The notes: generated from the letters alone by a model not told the origin. A stretch of 64,000 nucleotides of DNA from Bin5 sp965261695 (GCA_965261695.1 OZ253474.1:1922001-1986000); one strand, 5' to 3'; positions 1-8,850 are shown, counted from the stretch's first letter. Numbers and translations: made by a program.

Positions 1-1533
1 GCCCGACGCGTACAGGTTGCCCGACTCGTCAGCGCCAATGCTGCTGATCGGAACGCCTACGGTCATCAGAAGCCTGTTCCGCCATTCGTCTTGTCTTTGC
101 TGTCGCAAGGACCAGATTTTTCCGGTGCAAAAGTCGGCATAGATAAACTGCCCTTCATGCACCGCGCCGCCGACTATGGCGCATCCTTGCCTTCTGTCAT
201 AGACGGCCACCGGCATGACAAGATCATCAACAGTTCCCTCCGCTTCAATGGTAACAACTCCTTCCAGCAGGGGCCACCCGTAGTTTTCACCCCCTCCACT
301 ATCCGCCGGCTGGAAATTCACCTCTTCGTTAGTATTCCAGCCCGTATCGGGAATATAGAGATCGCCGGTTTGCTGGTCAAAGGCCATGCCCCAGGGGTTG
401 CGCAGCCCCAGCGCCCATATCTCCGGCGCGTAGCCGGGTATCGAAACAAACGGATTGTCAGCCGGAATCGCGTAAGGTTTCGCGCCCGACTCAACATCAA
501 TCCGCAAGATCTTGCCCAGCATCGTGCCGGGATCTTGTGCGTGTTGCGGTATATATTCGTGACGGGTTCTAAGGCCGTCCCCGCTGGCAATGTAAAGGTA
601 TCCATCCCGCGGCCCGAACTTGAGCGTACCGCCTTTGTGAATAGCCCCCGGCTGATTAATGGTCAGGATAATTTCCTCGCTATCGGAGTCGGCTCTGTCG
701 CGGTCGGCGCTCGTTGTAAAACGGCTGATGACCGTGTCTCCGTTTGTGTCGGTATAACTCACATAGAATCGTTGATGTTTCACATAGGAAGGCGGAAACG
801 CGACATTTTGAAGCCCCTGCTCCGTCCCTTTAGCCGTAATCCGCTCCGAAATATCCAGGAAAGGCGTTTCGACAAGCACTCCATCTCTGACAATGCGGAT
901 GCGCCCTTCTTTTTCGAGCACAAACAGGCGGCCGCTGCCATCCCCAGCGTGTGTTAGCTGTACGGGATGTTGTGTTATCTGTACGGGGTGTAATAGGCCA
1001 TATGACGCTATTGATACAGGTTCGGGAGGCATGACGCTGTACAGGATGCGCACTTCACGGTATGCGACCCATCCTTCGTGCCGGGTGGTCAGGATGCGCA
1101 CTTTGTCGATATTCTGCGGAGGATCAATTCTCAAGGCAAAGACGTCGCCGTCGGCGGCAAGGTCCGTGTCAAAACGGTGCCAACCCACGATTTTCCCCGC
1201 CCTTTCCATCCGGATTTTATGCGTGGCCGGACCGGGAGACACCTGCGCTTCAATCAACTCGATCTTTTCCACTGGCCACGAATGGTGTAAACGTATTTCA
1301 AGCCATTGTGGGGCAAAGTCGTGGGCAGACCACCAGGTATCAATGTCGCCGTCAGTTGCCAAGTATTGTCCTTGTCTCCAGTCCCCGTCCGAAACCTTAA
1401 CATCTCCCTCCAGTGCAACGTTTACGAATAACCGGCTTTCGTGTGTCGTTGGTATTGCTTGCGCAACATTGTGGGTCTGGATGGGGGCGCAAGAGGTCAT
1501 AAATAGCGCTGCAAACGCGATGATGAATTTCAT
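1..1533 (-). CDS. Glucose/sorbosone dehydrogenase-like lipoprotein with N-terminal discoidin-like domain (3' end outside window)
   Basis: The minus-strand frame is open from the ATG at 1533 to the left window edge (511 codons, no stop), so the C-terminus is missing. The N-terminus MKFIIAFAALFMTSCAP is a lipoprotein signal with the lipobox cysteine in TSC. Residues of about 35-165 (DGDIDTWWSA, QWLEIRL) look like an F5/8-type-C (discoidin) carbohydrate-binding fold. From about residue 185 the sequence follows the soluble aldose/sorbosone dehydrogenase beta-propeller: GDGSGRLFVLEKEGRIRI, then GQLG-type strands, HKGGTLKFGPRDGYLYI, and LRNPWGMAFD. Members of this family oxidise sugars using PQQ outside the cytoplasm. 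The gene starts 19 bp from the end of a degenerate IS982-type element, which probably replaced its native upstream region. The family assignment is strong; the substrate is unknown. Confidence 0.85.
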   Translation of the reverse strand, partial: MKFIIAFAALFMTSCAPIQTHNVAQAIPTTHESRLFVNVALEGDVKVSDGDWRQGQYLATDGDIDTWWSAHDFAPQWLEIRLHHSWPVEKIELIEAQVSPGPATHKIRMERAGKIVGWHRFDTDLAADGDVFALRIDPPQNIDKVRILTTRHEGWVAYREVRILYSVMPPEPVSIASYGLLHPVQITQHPVQLTHAGDGSGRLFVLEKEGRIRIVRDGVLVETPFLDISERITAKGTEQGLQNVAFPPSYVKHQRFYVSYTDTNGDTVISRFTTSADRDRADSDSEEIILTINQPGAIHKGGTLKFGPRDGYLYIASGDGLRTRHEYIPQHAQDPGTMLGKILRIDVESGAKPYAIPADNPFVSIPGYAPEIWALGLRNPWGMAFDQQTGDLYIPDTGWNTNEEVNFQPADSGGGENYGWPLLEGVVTIEAEGTVDDLVMPVAVYDRRQGCAIVGGAVHEGQFIYADFCTGKIWSLRQQRQDEWRNRLLMTVGVPISSIGADESGNLYASG

Positions 1534-1551
1534 CTTGCCCCTTCTCAGGAT

Positions 1552-2498
1552 ACCTGAATTTGGAGCAAGTGAGCACCTTATCAAGCTGGTGGAATAGAAG
1601 TTCTCTAACAAAAATTCTCCAGCAAAAAAAGGTGCTCGATGATGAGTATACTCAAACTGTTCTGGCATGTCGATGATTTCTATCAGTTGCTGGTTACACG
1701 GGAGAATTCCAAGCTGTTAGGCGTGACTCGCAAGCGAGGGCCGGCACCTTGCTTGAGCTTGAGTGAAGTGATGACAGTTCTGATTTACTTTCACCAGTCG
1801 CATTATCGCGATTTCAAGGGCAGCACGTATGTCAACATATGCGCAGTGAATTCCCTGCTCTGGTCAGTTACACACGCTTTGTGGAGTTAATTCCGTCAGC
1901 CCTGCCAGCCATGTATCTCTATCTGCGCGTGCGTTTTGGCCAGAGGACAGGGGTGGCATTCATTGATTCAACCCCGTTGTCCGTCTGCCGCAACAACCGC
2001 CACCGGGCCTTTGCCGAGGTGGCCACGCGCGGCAAGAGCAGCATGGGATGGTTCTATGGCTTCAAACTCCATCTGATTGTCAATGACCAGGGTGAATTGC
2101 TGGCGGTTCAACTCAAGATGACCAAAAAGCTGTGGGGGAAGCTGGTCGGCGACCGCGGCCATCTCTCCCAAGTTCTCTTTGAGCAACGCTTCGCACAGGG
2201 ACTGCAATTGATGGCGGCAGACCGCCCGTTGCCGATCACGCCCATTCGCAGAACCATGCAGAATCGACTCGTCGCTCTTGAAAAGAAGCTGTTAACGCGT
2301 AAGCGCTTCGTCATTGAGACCATCGTTGACCAACTCAGGCATATCTCACAACTCGAACACACCGGTCACCGCAGCACGAGCAACCGAATCGTCAATCTCA
2401 TCGCCGGTCTGATTGCCTGCACTTGGCAAGCCAAGCAGCCATCTCTCTGACAATGACATGGCTCTCTTGCCGGCCCTAACCTGACTCCGAACTCGGGT
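1552..2498 (+). mobile_element. Degenerate IS982-family insertion sequence
   Basis: A transposase remnant (1639-2450) is bracketed by imperfect terminal inverted repeats. The left end at 1552-1570 (ACCTGAATTTGGAGCAAGT) matches the reverse complement of 2480-2498 (ACCCGAGTTCGGAGTCAGG) at 13 of 19 positions. ACCC-GAGTTCGGAGT-type ends are typical of IS982-like elements. No flanking target duplication is recognisable. The element lies between the divergent sugar-dehydrogenase gene and the B12-binding gene. It must be inactive, because its transposase is frameshifted and internally deleted. Confidence 0.7.
1639..2450 (+). pseudogene. IS982-family transposase, frameshifted and internally deleted
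   Basis: The first frame, from the ATG at 1639, reads ILKLFWHVDDFYQLL and SLSEVMTVLIYFHQSHYRDFK, the N-terminus of IS982-type DDE transposases. It is lost by a shift near 1840-1860. The reading continues one frame over from about 1842: VSYTRFVELIPSALPAM, FIDSTPLSVCRNNR (first catalytic Asp), GWFYGFKLHLIVN, KLWGKLVGDRGHLSQ (second Asp), and ETIVDQLRHISQLEHTGHRS near the C-terminus. Between LLAVQL and the TKKLWGK block the usual spacer containing the DDRKPVP-type segment is missing, and a second scrambled stretch follows LQLMA. The remnant is not functional. Confidence 0.85.
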
Positions 2499-2510
2499 TA
2501 ACGACAGTTT

Positions 2511-2627
2511 TGGGTTTTCAGTTTCCAGTTTTCGTGCCAATTTTTGACATTAAGAAAGTTGAAGGCGACACAAAATATGCACGAAACCCCCCGCATTCCA
2601 GCGAACTTACGTGGAACTGAAAACTAA
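2511..2627. repeat. Inverted repeat of the AACTGAAAACT class
   Basis: TTTTCAGTTTCCAGTTTTCG-like sequence at 2515-2534 is complementary to GGAACTGAAAACTAATC at 2613-2629. About 80 bases separate the arms. The right arm contains the stop codon (TAG, 2624-2626) of the minus-strand B12-binding gene. The same motif class recurs at many other gene boundaries in this window. Confidence 0.6.
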
Positions 2628-3031
2628 TCGCCAAGAGCTCCCAGAATGAAGGCGATGATCTCGGTTGAGGACGTGCCCGGGCCGAAGACCGCGTGGACGC
2701 CGGCGGCCTTGAGCTGGGCCGCATCCTCGTCGGGGATGATGCCGCCTACCAGCACCAGCGTATCCTCCTGGCCCTGGCCATGGAGCAGCTCGACCACCTT
2801 GGGGCACAGCGTCATGTGCGCGCCGCTGAGGATCGACAGGCCGACCACGTCCACATCCTCTTGCAGGGCGGCCTCGGCGATCATCTGCGGCGTCTGGCGA
2901 ATGCCCGTGTAGATCACCTCGAATCCGGCATCGCGCAGCGCCCTCGCGATCACCTTTGCGCCGCGATCGTGGCCGTCCAGGCCCGGTTTGGCGATCAAAA
3001 CCCGTATCTGATTGCGGTTCACCTGAGTCAT
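2624..3031 (-). CDS. Cobalamin B12-binding domain protein (methylmalonyl-CoA mutase C-terminal-like)
   Basis: This 135-residue protein consists of only the B12-binding Rossmann-like domain found at the C-terminus of methylmalonyl-CoA mutase. VLIAKPGLDGHDRGAKVIA contains the DxHxxG cobalamin motif (D-G-H-D-R-G, His as lower axial ligand). DVVGLSILSGAHMTL and LVLVGGIIPDEDA are the following conserved strands and loops. Stand-alone versions serve as the small subunit of two-part mutases (methylmalonyl- or isobutyryl-type). No large subunit is in the window. The ATG at 3031 was chosen because the longer 5' extension (to 3094) runs through a CGGATAG repeat and has no conserved residues. No clear Shine-Dalgarno sequence precedes it. 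The stop codon lies inside an intergenic repeat arm. Confidence 0.9.
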   Translation of the reverse strand: MTQVNRNQIRVLIAKPGLDGHDRGAKVIARALRDAGFEVIYTGIRQTPQMIAEAALQEDVDVVGLSILSGAHMTLCPKVVELLHGQGQEDTLVLVGGIIPDEDAAQLKAAGVHAVFGPGTSSTEIIAFILGALGD

Positions 3032-3096
3032 GGCAGCAAATGGTTGATGGCGGATAGCGGATAGCGGACAAAAGCGGCACGAACTGCTATCCACAC

Positions 3097-3127
3097 AGTA
3101 TAGTAAATCAAATGAGAATTATGTTAA
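3097..3127 (-). promoter_or_regulatory. Possible sigma-70-type promoter for the B12-binding gene
   Basis: On the minus strand TTAACA (3127-3122) and TATACT (3102-3097) resemble -35 and -10 boxes, with a rather long 19-base spacer. They lie about 70 bases upstream of the chosen start. This is a motif match only. Confidence 0.25.
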
Positions 3128-3250
3128 AATAGGGACCCATTTACATAACGGGACGCGCCGTTTCGATGCGGCATTAACCAGAAAGGTTGTGGGGAGATCG
3201 ATCGGGGCGAGGTGGGGTGGCACTATGGGCCGAGGCGGCGGTTTGTAGAA

Positions 3251-3300
3251 CTGTTCATAGAACAGATTTCTAACGAGGAAAGGATTAAATCCCGTTAGAA
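3251..3300. repeat. Two adjacent small inverted repeats
   Basis: CTGTTC-ATA-GAACAG (3251-3265) is a perfect 6-bp-arm palindrome. Next to it TTCTAACG (3268-3275) pairs with CGTTAGAA (3293-3300). They could be protein-binding sites or RNA hairpins. No function can be assigned. Confidence 0.45.
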
Positions 3301-3600
3301 TTCTCCCGCCTCACTCCTGTAGCCTAGCATAGCATAACTGCTATTACACGACAATGACAATGGGGCCGCGCAGTCCAGGAACTGTAAAATCCTCAATTCT
3401 GTAGTACAATTGTTCGTAAGACGAACGAACGCAGCCGCGGACCTGCCGCAACTGCATACCAATTTGAAACGAATATCATGACATGATGCACATCCTGCCA
3501 CCGGTGCGGGAACCATGCGGAGCAATCTGCTGCCCTCCCTGCCCAGCCGCTGCCGCAACCGCCCGTTGCCCGCCATACCCGGAAAAACCATTTTGGGACG

Positions 3601-3800
3601 AGAAATGACGAAAAATGACGAAAAATGACGACACGATATGACAAGATATGACAGAACACGCCCAAACGTGCCCGGACAAAAAAAAAATGGCGCGACTAAA
3701 CGCGACTAAACGCGACCAAACGCGACCAAACGCGACCTGGCGCGCTCGCAAACGCTCGTAAATGCTTGTAAACGCTCGCAAACGCTCGCAAACGCTCGTG
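3601..3800. repeat. Consecutive 10-bp tandem repeat arrays of four different units
   Basis: AAAAATGACG is repeated about three times (3601-3630). Then come variants of ACAAGATATG (3631-3660), CGCGACTAAA/CGCGACCAAA (five near-copies, 3691-3740), and AACGCTCGCA-type units (about six copies, 3748-3800). All four arrays keep the same 10-base period, close to one helical turn, and remain in phase with one another across the stretch. Confidence 0.8.
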
Positions 3801-4421
3801 ATCACTTACACTCGCACACCTGACCTGCGCGCCCCTCACATCGCCTGCAAGCGGTCCGGAAACCCCGACGTAGCCGCAATCTCGCCCCCATTCTGGGATG
3901 CACCCGCGCCAGGCGTGAATGCCGGCACTGCGGGCGTGTCATTCGGACCGTTATTTGTATGCTTTGTGCGTAGACTGTAATTTGTATGTTTTGTAAATTG
4001 AGCGGACTAAAAGTGATTGCGATGCTCTGAATCGTGTTGCGCAGGCGCGAAGAGCGCAGCCCGATTGCTCAGCGCTGACGCGCGCTTCCCTTGCATGGGT
4101 GCATCCCAAATCTTTGTGTGGATGAAAGGGGTTGGACTAGGAGAATGGGATGAGCAGCTACCTGGTAAGCGATGATTTAACCTTACCAGAGTTTGCTTCC
4201 GCTCGTCCCACTTCAGGGGGAAGTGTTACAAAACTGTTATGAAGAGGAAAATAGTCTTCTGCTTAGTAAATAAAAAGGGAATCGCGCCCCTTGTCTTGCA
4301 CCCGGCAGGGACATAGACGAGAGACGCGACCCTAAATAAATGCCAGCGATGGGAGGAAAGTTCGGTGGCGAGAATTATTGTAACATAGTAGTTTAATGTT
4401 GGAAAGCTAAACATTGGTGAC

Positions 4422-4467
4422 GGTCGAAGATAGTGGTCGAAGATAATGGTCAAAGGTAGTGGTCGAA
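4422..4467. repeat. 13-bp tandem repeat (3.5 copies)
   Basis: GGTCGAAGATAGT, GGTCGAAGATAAT and GGTCAAAGGTAGT follow each other directly, then a partial GGTCGAA. The array lies upstream of the IS1-type remnant in otherwise non-coding sequence. Confidence 0.7.
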
Positions 4468-4514
4468 TAGTAACTGATGATAGAATAGTAGCGGGATATA
4501 GAAAACGATCACCT

Positions 4515-5234
4515 GCAGTTGTCGAGTATGCGGAAGCACCAATGTCATCGGGAATGGTAGCAACCGCCTTGGTCAAAAGTAATATCACTGCAAAGACTGT
4601 GGCGTGAATCGGGTTTTGGAGTCCAGGATAGAGACGAAAAAAAGAGGAGCCGCTCATCCTGAGAGCCTACCAGGAACGCATCGGTTCAGGCGGACTCAGT
4701 CGGCTGTTTGGTATTCATCGTCTCACCATTGCCCAATCGGTTGGAGAGCATGTGGCCGTTTTTCCTACGCTCATAGCAACGCTGTTGCCCGCCCAGCCCG
4801 CTGATGCGCTCGAATTCGATGAGGCCTGGAGCTTTGTGCGCAAGCGGCGCATCAAGCGCTGGTTGTGGACGGCCATGTGTCGGCGAACCCGCCAGATCGT
4901 CGCCATTGTGATCGGGGACCGCAGCGAACAGAGTTATCGCCGTCGATGGGACAGGGCGCCGCGGGCATGGCGCAGATGTCTCTCCTATAGCGACTTCTGC
5001 AAAGCATATCAAGACGCGCTTCCCACAGAAACCCATTGCGCAGTCGGCAAAGAGTGCCGACGACCATCCCATTTGGAGGGTTGGTATTGTACATTGCGAC
5101 AAAGGCAAGCCTGCTATGTCGGCAAAACGCTCTCATTCTCAAAGAGCGATGCACACCATCATATGGACACCAACTGGTTTATCATTGACCACGACTTGGC
5201 GATGAACTCCTTGCTCACACCACCTGCTTTGTGA
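4515..5234 (+). pseudogene. Degenerate IS1-family transposase
   Basis: A zinc-ribbon start (VCGSTNVIGNGSNRLGQK, stop, YHCKDCG) at about 4525-4605 contains an in-frame TAA at about 4581. After a frame change near 4655 the reading continues: GSGGLSRLFGIHRLTIAQ (HTH), DALEFDEAWSFVRKRRIK (first catalytic Asp), WLWTAMCRRTRQIVAIVIGD, then YSDFCKAYQDALPTETH and LRQRQACYVGKTLSFSKSD. This is the order and content of IS1 InsAB-type transposases. The C-terminus is scrambled. The stop and frame change make it inactive. Terminal repeats were not resolved. Confidence 0.8.
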
Positions 5235-5386
5235 CCACTACACTGATTATGCATATAAGCCCCAAAAAATACGCCGACGCAGATCGCCAGGACGGTTGCG
5301 CCTATGCCCCAATGGCCGGGCCGGGGCTTTGGGCCTGAGCCGACCGCATCCTCGCGCCATTGGCGAATGCCAAATTCGGAGGCAGT

Positions 5387-6592
5387 ATGCTTTACCCGAG
5401 AACCGAACGTCAGCAACGCTTTATCGATGTCGCGTCCGCGCTGGCCCCTGCGCTGCAGGAGCGAGCCGCCCGGCACGACCGCGATGGATCGTTCCCGCAC
5501 GAAAACTTCGCTGACATTCGGCGGGTCGGGCTGCCGGCCCTGGTGATCCCGCAGGAATACGGCGGCTGGGGCGCCAGTCTGCTCGAATCGACGCTGACAA
5601 TGGAAAGGCTGGCGCAGGGAGACGGCAGCACCGCGCTCAGCTTTGTCATGCACGTGCAGGTAATGGGCGGCGTGTCCGAATCACCACACAGTGGCTGGCC
5701 CCAACCCCTCTTCGCCCAGGTTTGCCGCGCTGCCGTCGAGCGCGGCGCGCTGATCAACTCCGTCGCGACCGAGCCGAATCTTGGCAGCCCCAGCCGCGGG
5801 GGCATGCCGGAAACTACCGCCGACCCGATCCGCGAAAATGGGTCATCTGCCTGGCTCATCAACGGCCTCAAAACCTTTGCCAGCCTCAGCCCGGAGATGG
5901 ACTATTTCATCATTCCCGCGGCCCTGCAGGACGGCAGCGGCCACGTCGCCCGCTTCGTCATCCCGGCCGGCCCCCACTTTGAGATTATCGAAACCTGGGA
6001 CTCCTTCGGGATGCGCGCAACCGGCAGCCATGATCTGAAGATCGTCAACGCCCGCGTCACAGATGAACAGATGATCGGGCGCGGCGCGCCCAGCCCGCAT
6101 ACAACGGGGAAATCACCGGCCAATGCCTGGTTTATCTGCACGGTCAGCGCCGTCTATCTCGGCGTGGCCCAGGCGGCCCTGGACTTTGCGGCCAATTTCG
6201 CTTCGAAGCGCGTGCCCACCGCCCTCGGCAAACCGATCGCTGAACTGGAAAGCATTCAGCGCCGACTCGGCCAGGCCGAACTGGTGCTGCTCCAGGCCAG
6301 AGCGCTCCTCTATAACACAGCCAGGGATTGGGATGAACTTGGCACGCGGCGGGATGAACTCGGCCCCGCTGTGATCGCCACCAAGTTTACCGTAACCAAT
6401 AACGCCATCGAGGCCGTTGACCACGCCGTGCGCGTGGTGGGCGGGGCGGCGATGGCCCGCAGCCTGCCTTTGGAGCGCTACCTGCGCGATGTGCGCCCCG
6501 GTCTCTTCCATCCGCTGAACGACGATCAGGCGCTGCTCATCTTCGGCCAGCACGCGCTGAAGCGGATACAATCCGGCATCGATCAAACCTGA
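5387..6592 (+). CDS. Acyl-CoA dehydrogenase family flavoprotein
   Basis: The 401-residue protein has the three-part acyl-CoA dehydrogenase layout: an N-terminal helical domain (LVIPQEYGGWG), a central beta domain (TEPNLGSPSRGG, INGLKTFASLSP, WDSFGMRATGSHD), and a C-terminal helical domain (HAVRVVGGAAMARSLPLERYLRDVR, FHPLNDDQALLIFG). It should bind FAD and oxidise a CoA thioester or act on a related substrate. The GLKTFA and FHPLNDDQ features fit the more divergent subgroup that also contains flavin monooxygenases of the DszC type, so the substrate is open. The start at 5387 has GGAGG at 5378; an ATG at 5360 would add nine residues. The neighbours on both sides are unrelated. Confidence 0.88.
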   Translation: MLYPRTERQQRFIDVASALAPALQERAARHDRDGSFPHENFADIRRVGLPALVIPQEYGGWGASLLESTLTMERLAQGDGSTALSFVMHVQVMGGVSESPHSGWPQPLFAQVCRAAVERGALINSVATEPNLGSPSRGGMPETTADPIRENGSSAWLINGLKTFASLSPEMDYFIIPAALQDGSGHVARFVIPAGPHFEIIETWDSFGMRATGSHDLKIVNARVTDEQMIGRGAPSPHTTGKSPANAWFICTVSAVYLGVAQAALDFAANFASKRVPTALGKPIAELESIQRRLGQAELVLLQARALLYNTARDWDELGTRRDELGPAVIATKFTVTNNAIEAVDHAVRVVGGAAMARSLPLERYLRDVRPGLFHPLNDDQALLIFGQHALKRIQSGIDQT

Positions 6593-6611
6593 ACACTCAG
6601 AAGGGTCCGAC

Positions 6612-7361
6612 ATGAGTGCAGAGAAATCCTCCGACCCGCCCTCACGTCACGAAACGGTAGCGCATCCAACCACTCTGCAACCCGACGGTCAGCAGCCGCC
6701 ACCCATGCCCTTGGCTGCGGCTCTACGTCTTATCGGTTTCGGGTTTCTGTTGGGCGCGGTCCTGGCGGGGGTTTTGATATGGCTCCTGCGGCGGCCGCAG
6801 CCGCCGCCGATCGTGCTGCATCCACCGCCCACCGTTGCGCCAACACCGACTCCTCCGCCCGCGGCGACACCCGGCCCCCTGTTCGTTTTCGTCAGCGGCG
6901 GCGTGCGCACCCCCGGCATGTACGAACTGCCGGCGGGCGCGCGCGTTGGGGATGCGCTGGCTAAGGCGGGGGGCCTGCTGGCGGACGTGGACCCGGCGCT
7001 GGTTAATCAAGCGGAAATTGTCTTCGACGGCGCGCAGATTCATGTGCCCTTGCCGCCAAACGACACAGACGCATCGACAGCCTTGCCCACTGCCCCACAA
7101 CCCTCTCCCGGCCTTTCGGGCACCGCGCCGCCATCTAGCGGCGCGCCCTCTGGGCCGCGCAATGCGCCAGCCGACGGACTGATCAACATCAACACGGCCA
7201 CTGCCGAGGAACTCACCGCCTTGCCCGGTATCGGCCCCAGCAAAGCCGCCGCCATCATCTCCGACAGACCCTACGATTCGATCGAAGACTTAGCGCGCGT
7301 CCCCGGCATCGGTCCCAGCACGATCGAGACACTCGCGCCCCTGGTGACAGTCCGTCAATGA
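6612..7361 (+). CDS. ComEA-like DNA-binding protein (TM, SLBB and helix-hairpin-helix domains)
   Basis: The 249-residue protein has one membrane segment at about 38-60 (GFGFLLGAVLAGVLIWLL), a proline-rich linker, an SLBB domain at about 93-155 (FVFVSGGVRTPGMYELPAGA), another linker, and two helix-hairpin-helix units at about 192-249 (INTATAEELTALPGIGPSKA and LARVPGIGPSTIE). ComEA proteins bind incoming double-stranded DNA at the outer face of the membrane during natural transformation. No comEC or other competence gene is nearby. It starts 19 bases after the acyl-CoA dehydrogenase stop. Confidence 0.9.
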   Translation: MSAEKSSDPPSRHETVAHPTTLQPDGQQPPPMPLAAALRLIGFGFLLGAVLAGVLIWLLRRPQPPPIVLHPPPTVAPTPTPPPAATPGPLFVFVSGGVRTPGMYELPAGARVGDALAKAGGLLADVDPALVNQAEIVFDGAQIHVPLPPNDTDASTALPTAPQPSPGLSGTAPPSSGAPSGPRNAPADGLININTATAEELTALPGIGPSKAAAIISDRPYDSIEDLARVPGIGPSTIETLAPLVTVRQ

Positions 7362-7379
7362 CGGTCGAAGGGGTTGCCT

Positions 7380-7404
7380 ACCACTATCCACTGACCACTG
7401 CCTT
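7380..7404. repeat. GTGGATAGTGG-class boundary repeat
   Basis: ACCACTATCCACTGACCACTG between the converging ComEA and FAD-oxidoreductase genes belongs to the AGTGGATAGTGG family. It encodes the last codons and the TAG stop of the minus-strand oxidoreductase (reading AVVSG-stop). Confidence 0.6.
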
Positions 7405-8739
7405 CTTCGCCATATCCCACAGGATAGGCAGGGCGAGGCCGGGGCGGAACAGGGCAGCCGGTGGACTGACCAGATGGGCGACGTTGAAGAATGTGAGGCA
7501 GACATCCGGTCGGTGGATGCGGCCCAGCACATGCTCAAGATAACGGTGCATAAAGCGATCAAGCACGGTCGAGTCGCCGGCCTTGCGACCGGCCCAGCGG
7601 AAATCATCGCTGGTGGCGAGCTGCCACGGAGTTTGCAGCATCTTCGCCAGTTTCTTCTGGAAGGCCAACCCCAGCCGCGCCGAGTGTGAACCGCGCAGAG
7701 CGCTGTCGAGCAGTTCCGCCGAGAGCGCGCTTACCGTCATGCCCTGGGCATAGACCGGGTTGAACGCGCAGACCGCATCCCCCAGCGCGATCAGCCCCTG
7801 CGGCCACCGTTTCAGACGCTCATAATGGCGCCAGTGGTTCTCGGTGCGCCGGTAGCCGCTGATGCCTGTGAGCGGTTGCGCCGCACTGATCGCCTCCCAG
7901 ACCTGCGGTCCGATCAATCTGCGTGCAAACTCTTCGAATCCGGCCTCGTCGGTCGGCGGATGATTCCCAACGTAGCCGACCAGGGTAACGGTCCAACGTT
8001 TGCCTTCGACAGGCTGAACGACCGCCCCCCCGCTGATGTCGGGGAAGCGCGTGCCAAGCAGCACCATCTCCCAGTCCGCCTGCCAGCCCTCGGGAATGCT
8101 GTACCAGCGGGTCGCGTAGCCCACGTCGGCGTTGACCGTCGATTCCTGCGGCGCAGAGTAGCCGAGTTCTACCAGCCAGCCGGGCAAGCGGGAGGAGCGT
8201 CCGCTGGCGTCGACGACAAGATCGGCGTGCAGCGTAACGGCCTCATCGTCTGCGATGCAGACCGCGCCGGTTACGCGGGTATGATTACGATTGGCGCACA
8301 GATTGATGACCCGGTATCCGCTGCGGAACCGGATGTTTGCGCGGCGTCGAAGATGCTCGCGCACCTGATGCTCCAACAGGTTGCGGCTCACACTGAAACC
8401 GAGTAGATTCAAGTCCGAACGGGGCAGCCAGCCGCCCGCGACCAGGGCAGCCGTATCTTTCAACCAGTTGAGCGGCGGCGTGCCGAGAGCCAGCAGATCC
8501 TCCTCCAGGCCGGGGAATCGTCTCCGCAGAATCTGCACGCCCCGCAACAGAAGCACATGCACGTGGCGGGACTGCGGCACGCCGGGTCGCCACCGGTCTT
8601 TACTGCCGTCGTCCCGCTCGACAACCGTCACCCGCTCGAAATGGTCCGCGAGTACGTTGGCGGCAAAGAGACCGGCCATGCCGCCGCCGATGACAACCGC
8701 TGTCTTGAATTTTGAATTTTCAGTTGTTAGTAACCCCAT
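7384..8739 (-). CDS. FAD-dependent oxidoreductase (aromatic-hydroxylase/halogenase-like)
   Basis: A protein of about 451 residues starts its dinucleotide-binding fold almost at the N-terminus (AVVIGGGMAGLFAANVLADH, GxGxxG) and has ERDDGSKDRWRPGVPQSRHVH for FAD ribose and substrate-side contacts. A second conserved block, GLIALGDAVCAFNPVYAQGM (GD motif for the FAD ribityl), is near residue 340. The layout fits group A flavin monooxygenases and geranylgeranyl-reductase-like enzymes; the substrate is unknown. The N-terminal TTENSKFK and the C-terminal VVSG are encoded by boundary repeats, so the exact start is uncertain (ATG at 8739, GTG at 8751 also possible). Confidence 0.8.
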   Translation of the reverse strand: MGLLTTENSKFKTAVVIGGGMAGLFAANVLADHFERVTVVERDDGSKDRWRPGVPQSRHVHVLLLRGVQILRRRFPGLEEDLLALGTPPLNWLKDTAALVAGGWLPRSDLNLLGFSVSRNLLEHQVREHLRRRANIRFRSGYRVINLCANRNHTRVTGAVCIADDEAVTLHADLVVDASGRSSRLPGWLVELGYSAPQESTVNADVGYATRWYSIPEGWQADWEMVLLGTRFPDISGGAVVQPVEGKRWTVTLVGYVGNHPPTDEAGFEEFARRLIGPQVWEAISAAQPLTGISGYRRTENHWRHYERLKRWPQGLIALGDAVCAFNPVYAQGMTVSALSAELLDSALRGSHSARLGLAFQKKLAKMLQTPWQLATSDDFRWAGRKAGDSTVLDRFMHRYLEHVLGRIHRPDVCLTFFNVAHLVSPPAALFRPGLALPILWDMAKKAVVSG

Positions 8740-8774
8740 TGTTGCCACCACTGAAAACGGCAGTTCTTTGTGGT

Positions 8775-8850
8775 TGGTTTTCAGTTCTTACTAACTGCGG
8801 AGCGTTCCCTGAACTTGCAGCGGTTCACCGAAAACTAAAAACTGGAAATA
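8775..8850. repeat. AACTGAAAACT-class boundary repeat
   Basis: GGTTTTCAGTTCTTACTAAC (from about 8776) faces CCGAAAACTAAAAACTGG (8828-8845). The right arm carries the stop codon of cysNC (TAG at 8835-8837). It separates the FAD oxidoreductase from cysNC on the minus strand. Confidence 0.6.

Larger units (their letters stand above)
3032..4514. other. Non-coding tract rich in short repeats
   Basis: I see no convincing gene here. Open frames on either strand consist of repeat-derived, low-complexity sequence. The tract contains two small inverted repeats (3251-3300), a run of 10-bp tandem arrays (3601-3800), a homopolymer A run near 3678-3687, and a 13-bp array (4422-4467). AT content is locally higher than in the flanking genes from about 4200 to 4600. 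The stretch lies between two decayed insertion sequences. Confidence 0.6.

Noticed and set aside
91..1597. Long plus-strand open frames opposite the sugar dehydrogenase
   Set aside because: The minus-strand frame carries a clear lipoprotein signal and GSDH motifs; the plus-strand translations have no family pattern.
3601..3800. CRISPR-like array
   Set aside because: Units are only 10 bases with no spacers and there are no cas genes; it is a plain tandem repeat.
4226..4657. 143-residue minus-strand open frame in the repeat-rich tract
   Set aside because: Overlaps the 13-bp repeat array and the IS1 zinc-ribbon remnant; composition is not protein-like.
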